A stretch of DNA of 64,000 nt, taken from the NCBI RefSeq assembly GCF_002897295.1, contig NZ_BEXF01000024.1:1-64000 (forward strand), in the 5' to 3' direction. Under the pieces are notes generated by a model that was not told the DNA's origin, searched no databases, and saw only the letters and a list, made by a program, of their open reading frames with translations. A program made the translations under genes and the position numbers. This document shows positions 60,880 through 64,000 of this stretch, one piece after another; position 1 is the first letter of the stretch, and each line of letters starts with the position of its first letter. This DNA is from Brevibacillus reuszeri (GTDB lineage: Bacteria; Bacillota; Bacilli; Brevibacillales; Brevibacillaceae).

Positions 60880-61647
60880 ATGCACACGACAATCGAGATT
60901 GAAGCACTCGGCAAACAATTTCATTCTCCCTCGGGCCAATGGTTATTTCACCATCTCGACGCCAAAATCACGGAGCCTACTACCATCGGGATACTAGGTA
61001 AATCCGGGCAAGGCAAAAGCACCCTCCTCCGAATCCTGGGCCGTCTCATCCCACCTGACAGCGGTACAGTTCGTCTAAACCAGAAGGATATCACGCAGTG
61101 GGAAGCAGCTGAGTGGCGTATGAATATGAGCTATGTCGCTCAGCAAGCTATCATGCTCCCAGGCAGTGTTGAAGATAATTTGCGTACCGTAAGTACACTC
61201 CACCAGCGTCCGTTTGACCAAAAGCAGGCGCGTGACCTACTCGAACAGCTTTATCTGGAAAACCTGGATTGGGGAAAGCCTGCTCAACAGCTGTCAGGCG
61301 GCGAAAAACAACGACTTGCTCTCGTCCGTACTCTTTTGCTTCAGCCCCCCGTTTTATTATTAGATGAAGTAACGGCTTCACTCGACGCCTTGAGCAAACA
61401 AGCTGCACAGCGCCTTCTACTCGATTTGCATGCACAAACGGGCACGACCTTGATCTGGATTACGCATGATCTCGAAGAAGCCCGTATCGCCTGCAAACGC
61501 ATCTGGTTTATGGCGAATCACCAGCTTCTCGAGGACGCCCCTAGCGAATCCTTTTTCCATGCACCGCAAACAGCAGAGGCGAAAGACTTTTTGCACAATC
61601 AGATTGCGACGGTTGCTACCAATGCCGCTGAGGAGGTGCACGGATGA
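60880..61647 (+). CDS. ABC transporter ATP-binding protein, FetA/YbbL type
   Basis: 255 residues. Walker A GKSGQGKST, signature LSGGEKQRLALVRTLLLQ and Walker B VLLLDEVTASLD are intact. It is paired by a four-base overlap with a UPF0014/FetB-type permease, a combination known from Escherichia coli FetAB, implicated in iron export. AAAGGGGGAATTTC precedes the ATG. Confidence 0.9.
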   Translation: MHTTIEIEALGKQFHSPSGQWLFHHLDAKITEPTTIGILGKSGQGKSTLLRILGRLIPPDSGTVRLNQKDITQWEAAEWRMNMSYVAQQAIMLPGSVEDNLRTVSTLHQRPFDQKQARDLLEQLYLENLDWGKPAQQLSGGEKQRLALVRTLLLQPPVLLLDEVTASLDALSKQAAQRLLLDLHAQTGTTLIWITHDLEEARIACKRIWFMANHQLLEDAPSESFFHAPQTAEAKDFLHNQIATVATNAAEEVHG

Positions 61648-62390
61648 CGTATACATCGATGTGGTTCGCTTTCGCCTTTGTCTTGATCGCACTATTACTC
61701 TCTGCTTGGCAAAAGCTCGGATTGGAAAAAGAAATAGCCGTCGGCACCATCCGCTCCACCGTTCAGCTTCTCGCTATTGGCTATGTATTGCAATTCGTCT
61801 TTCATTCAGACAATGCTCTCTTCATTGTAATTCTGATTATGATGATGATTTCGGTAGCTTCCTGGAATGCTGCCAGCAGGGGCAAAAACCTGCCGGGAAT
61901 CTTTTGGCGGATCGCGCTCTGTCTATTTATTACGGAGCTTATCACAATGGGGCTGATGGTGATGCTTGGGCTCGCTAACCCTACCCCACAGTACCTCATT
62001 CCCATGAGCGGCATGATAATCGGCAGCTCGATGATCGTCTCCAGCCTTTTTCTCACCCATATGAACCGTGAAGTAGAAACCGCAAAAGGCGAGATCGAAA
62101 CACTTCTCAGCTTAGGAGCCTCCACGCGTCAGGCTGTCCAAGGCGTTTTGAAGCGCGCTGTAAAGGCTAGCATGATCCCTACCTTTGATACCATGAAAAC
62201 GATCGGGCTCGTACAGCTCCCCGGCATGATGACAGGCATGATTGTCGCAGGTGCCAGTCCCATCGAGGCTGTCCGTTACCAAATTCTCATCATGCTTAGC
62301 TTTTCTTCATCTGCGGCGATCTCTGCCGTTTTGATCAGTCTTTTGAGCTATCGACTCTGGTTTACCAAAGATTCCATGCTTCGCCTATAA
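61644..62390 (+). CDS. FetB/YbbM-type ABC permease (UPF0014)
   Basis: 248 residues with about six to seven membrane helices. EIAVGTIRSTVQLLAIGYVLQFVF is the family hallmark near the N-terminus, and ETLLSLGASTRQAVQGVLKRAVKASMIPTFDTMKTIGLVQLPGMMTGMI is the conserved C-terminal core. Overlaps its ATPase gene (ATGA). An iron or other metal export role is inferred from the family. Confidence 0.92.
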   Translation: MTYTSMWFAFAFVLIALLLSAWQKLGLEKEIAVGTIRSTVQLLAIGYVLQFVFHSDNALFIVILIMMMISVASWNAASRGKNLPGIFWRIALCLFITELITMGLMVMLGLANPTPQYLIPMSGMIIGSSMIVSSLFLTHMNREVETAKGEIETLLSLGASTRQAVQGVLKRAVKASMIPTFDTMKTIGLVQLPGMMTGMIVAGASPIEAVRYQILIMLSFSSSAAISAVLISLLSYRLWFTKDSMLRL

Positions 62391-62402
62391 CCCTTTTCCA
62401 AC

Positions 62403-62433
62403 AACTGTCGTTTGTTCTTCGACAGTTTTTTTT
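62403..62433 (+). terminator. Terminator of the fetAB-like operon
   Basis: AACTGTCG (62,403-62,410) and CGACAGTT (62,420-62,427) followed by six or more T residues. Confidence 0.88.
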
Positions 62434-62440
62434 GCATTTT

Positions 62441-62466
62441 TGTAATGAAACGATATGTGGGTCGTC
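62441..62466 (+). promoter_or_regulatory. ECF-type promoter of the third sigma factor gene
   Basis: TGTAAT (62441-62446), 16 bases, CGTC (62463-62466). Same elements as in front of the related sigma gene at 13,976. Confidence 0.5.
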
Positions 62467-62501
62467 AAATTACAAGTAGAAAGAGCAAAGGTGGTTCAGC
62501 T

Positions 62502-63026
62502 ATGGACAAAAACGAAATGATTGAACAATGGTTTCTGCGCTATAGCGACGACATTTACAAGTTTCTCGTCTACTACACCGGAAACAAAGATGTAGATGAT
62601 CTCGTACAGGATGTCTTTCTCAAGGCGCTGCGCTCATTGGATTCGTTCGAAGGTAGATCCCAGCCGAAAACTTGGCTGTTAACGATTGCCCGTCATACTG
62701 CGATTGATTATGCGCGGAAACAACGATTTCGGAATTGGCTGCCTGACAAATGGCTCACCCACCTGAAATCGGAGGAACGGACACCCGAAGAAATCCTCAA
62801 TTTGCAGGAGGAGCAGCAAGCCCTATACCAAGCGATCCAGCACGTCAAGCCAGCTTACAGGGAAGTCTTGATATTACGTGGAATCAAAGGCCTTTCCTCA
62901 AAAGAAACCGCAGAAATCATGGGCTGGTCAGAAAACAAGGTTAATGTAACTCTCCATCGTGCTATGAAAGCCGTCAAGGAAAAGCTGGAGCAGGATAGAA
63001 AGGAGATGATTGAGAATGCCATTTAA
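62502..63026 (+). CDS. ECF RNA polymerase sigma factor
   Basis: 174 residues from the ATG at 62502 (AAAGGTGG upstream). Region 2 YSDDIYKFLVYYTGNKDVDDLVQDVFLKAL and region 4 VKPAYREVLILRGIKGLSSKETAEIMGWSENKVNVTLHRAMKAV are closely similar to the factor at 13,976, so the two are paralogues of SigX type. Overlaps the anti-sigma gene by 11 bases. Confidence 0.93.
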   Translation: MDKNEMIEQWFLRYSDDIYKFLVYYTGNKDVDDLVQDVFLKALRSLDSFEGRSQPKTWLLTIARHTAIDYARKQRFRNWLPDKWLTHLKSEERTPEEILNLQEEQQALYQAIQHVKPAYREVLILRGIKGLSSKETAEIMGWSENKVNVTLHRAMKAVKEKLEQDRKEMIENAI

Positions 63027-64000
63027 TACAGACGAACAGCTTTTAGATGAAATGAAAGGACTACCCAATATGAAAATGAACCCAGACAAAAAACAAGGGA
63101 TTGTGAATGCCATTCGCCAAGAAGATACACGCAAGAGGGTACATGCAAGCACCCGTTTCTCCACTATCGGAAAAGGCGTTGCGATCTGCTCCGTTCTAGT
63201 CGCAGCATTTTGGATGGGTGCCACACTTGTAGGCAACAATCAACCGAGCGCGATGCCGCCAGACACACCACCTCAAACTACAGCACCAGGAACCTCCGCA
63301 TCCCTCGGAACGGGTACAAATCATGTGGGCACAACCAATCCATCACCAGGCGTCCCTCAATCGGAGGAGCTCCTCGCAAACATCCGCAAGCAAGCAGAAA
63401 AAGGATTGGTTATCAACTCGCCTTATCCAATAGAAACAAGCTTGTTTGACGAAGTTGAAAAGGATTTGGGGAATCCTGATACGAAGGATAGTGCAAACGG
63501 TCTCTCCTACGCTACGTATAATGGAAAACAAGTTGCATTTGGCTATAACAAAGGAATGCAAATCGTGGACATCCGTTCTTCAGATCCACAACTGCAAAAA
63601 ATCACGTTGACCGAGGTCGTAAACAAATGGGGGCAGCCGAACCGCGTAAGTGAATACGGTAACAAAACGATCTACACCTATGATGTAACCCCCAAGTATC
63701 AAGTGAAAATGATCTTTCAAGGTACCAAGAGCACAAGCAGTGGCGAACTGCTTCTCGTTCGTTATAACCTCTATTACCCGGAAGGCAACAAAAATCTGAT
63801 GCTCTATGGCAGCAATGCAGATATGTTGAAAGACCTTCGTGAGCTCGCCAAAAACGGGCAAACCTTCGGCAGCTCCTATCGCGTAGAAAAAGATGTTTTC
63901 GATGAAATTGAGAAGGTACTTGGCAAGCCAAACAACATCTCCACCATCAAGGGAATCACCTACAACACTTATCGTGATCTCGGTCTCGTCTTCGCCTTTA
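63016..64000 (+). CDS. Anti-sigma factor with DUF4309-like repeats, 3' end cut by window edge
   Basis: At least 328 residues from the ATG at 63016 (GGAG ten bases upstream), open to the window end. A cytoplasmic N-terminus of about 50 residues, one membrane helix (GVAICSVLVAAFWMGATLVG) and a Pro/Thr-rich linker (about 75-120) lead into a module of DUF4309/YjgB type (ELLANIRKQAEKGLVINSPYPIET...). A second copy of the module begins near ...LRELAKNGQTFGSSYRVEKDVF. Placement and topology identify it as the membrane regulator of the upstream sigma factor. Confidence 0.75.
   Translation, partial: MPFNTDEQLLDEMKGLPNMKMNPDKKQGIVNAIRQEDTRKRVHASTRFSTIGKGVAICSVLVAAFWMGATLVGNNQPSAMPPDTPPQTTAPGTSASLGTGTNHVGTTNPSPGVPQSEELLANIRKQAEKGLVINSPYPIETSLFDEVEKDLGNPDTKDSANGLSYATYNGKQVAFGYNKGMQIVDIRSSDPQLQKITLTEVVNKWGQPNRVSEYGNKTIYTYDVTPKYQVKMIFQGTKSTSSGELLLVRYNLYYPEGNKNLMLYGSNADMLKDLRELAKNGQTFGSSYRVEKDVFDEIEKVLGKPNNISTIKGITYNTYRDLGLVFAF

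Noticed and set aside
1-64000. CRISPR array
   Set aside because: I found no series of regularly spaced identical repeats and no cas genes.

Overview
The window reads as chromosome of a Gram-positive, spore-former-type Firmicute, most likely Brevibacillus or a close relative. Evidence: strong AGGAGG-type ribosome sites, TTG and GTG starts, the secG-rnr-smpB-ssrA order, several ECF sigma/anti-sigma pairs, and proteins of Bacillales type (YfhP, CccA-like cytochrome c, FetAB-like exporter). This identification is an inference from protein recognition; no rRNA or tRNA gene is present.

Layout. 1-4.9 kb (minus): a dipeptide/oligopeptide ABC transporter operon (B, C, D, F) ending in an M29 aminopeptidase cut by the window edge. 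5.1-8.7 kb: a DUF4272 protein divergent from a SUFU-domain protein, then an SDR oxidoreductase. 8.7-13.8 kb (minus): response regulator, intramembrane-sensing type histidine kinase, ABC ATPase and a large FtsX-type permease. 14-15.7 kb: ECF sigma/anti-sigma pair. 15.7-20.3 kb: amino-acid permease, argininosuccinate lyase and an upstream regulator. 20.5-35.6 kb: mixed single genes (DUF488, stalk-domain secreted protein, alpha/beta hydrolase, MalT/LuxR-type regulator, MFS pump, YfhP, diguanylate cyclase, HxlR/GNAT pair) and a second sigma/anti-sigma pair. 35.7-42.1 kb (minus): a second regulator of the same family and an operon of M20 amidohydrolase, ion-transporter-superfamily permease, serine beta-lactamase-like hydrolase and CapA-like protein.

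42.2-56.0 kb is a region of acquired cargo lying immediately 3' of ssrA (tmRNA). It is punctuated by five decayed copies of the tmRNA 3' half, all in the same orientation and mostly preceded by a terminator hairpin. They divide the cargo into blocks: fic/antitoxin; prolyl hydroxylase, membrane protein and GIY-YIG protein; FMN reductase and pirin; frameshifted uracil-DNA glycosylase, IS3 scrap and subtilase; and an AT-rich ureohydrolase, permease and sigma-54 activator cassette. No recombinase remains. 56.0-64 kb returns to core genes: ssrA, smpB, rnr, secG, cytochrome c, fetAB-like genes and a third sigma/anti-sigma pair cut by the window end.

Two observations stand out. First, the ssrA-anchored array of cargo blocks. 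Second, a pair of 431-residue regulators (18,978-20,273 and 35,758-37,053) that share one architecture. Three promoters (peptide transporter, M20 operon, permease-argH) each carry an 11-bp-period direct repeat of the form ATWACNNY-N3-ATWACNNY about 7-28 bases after the predicted start site. This suggests a small paralogous repressor family controlling peptide and amino-acid use.
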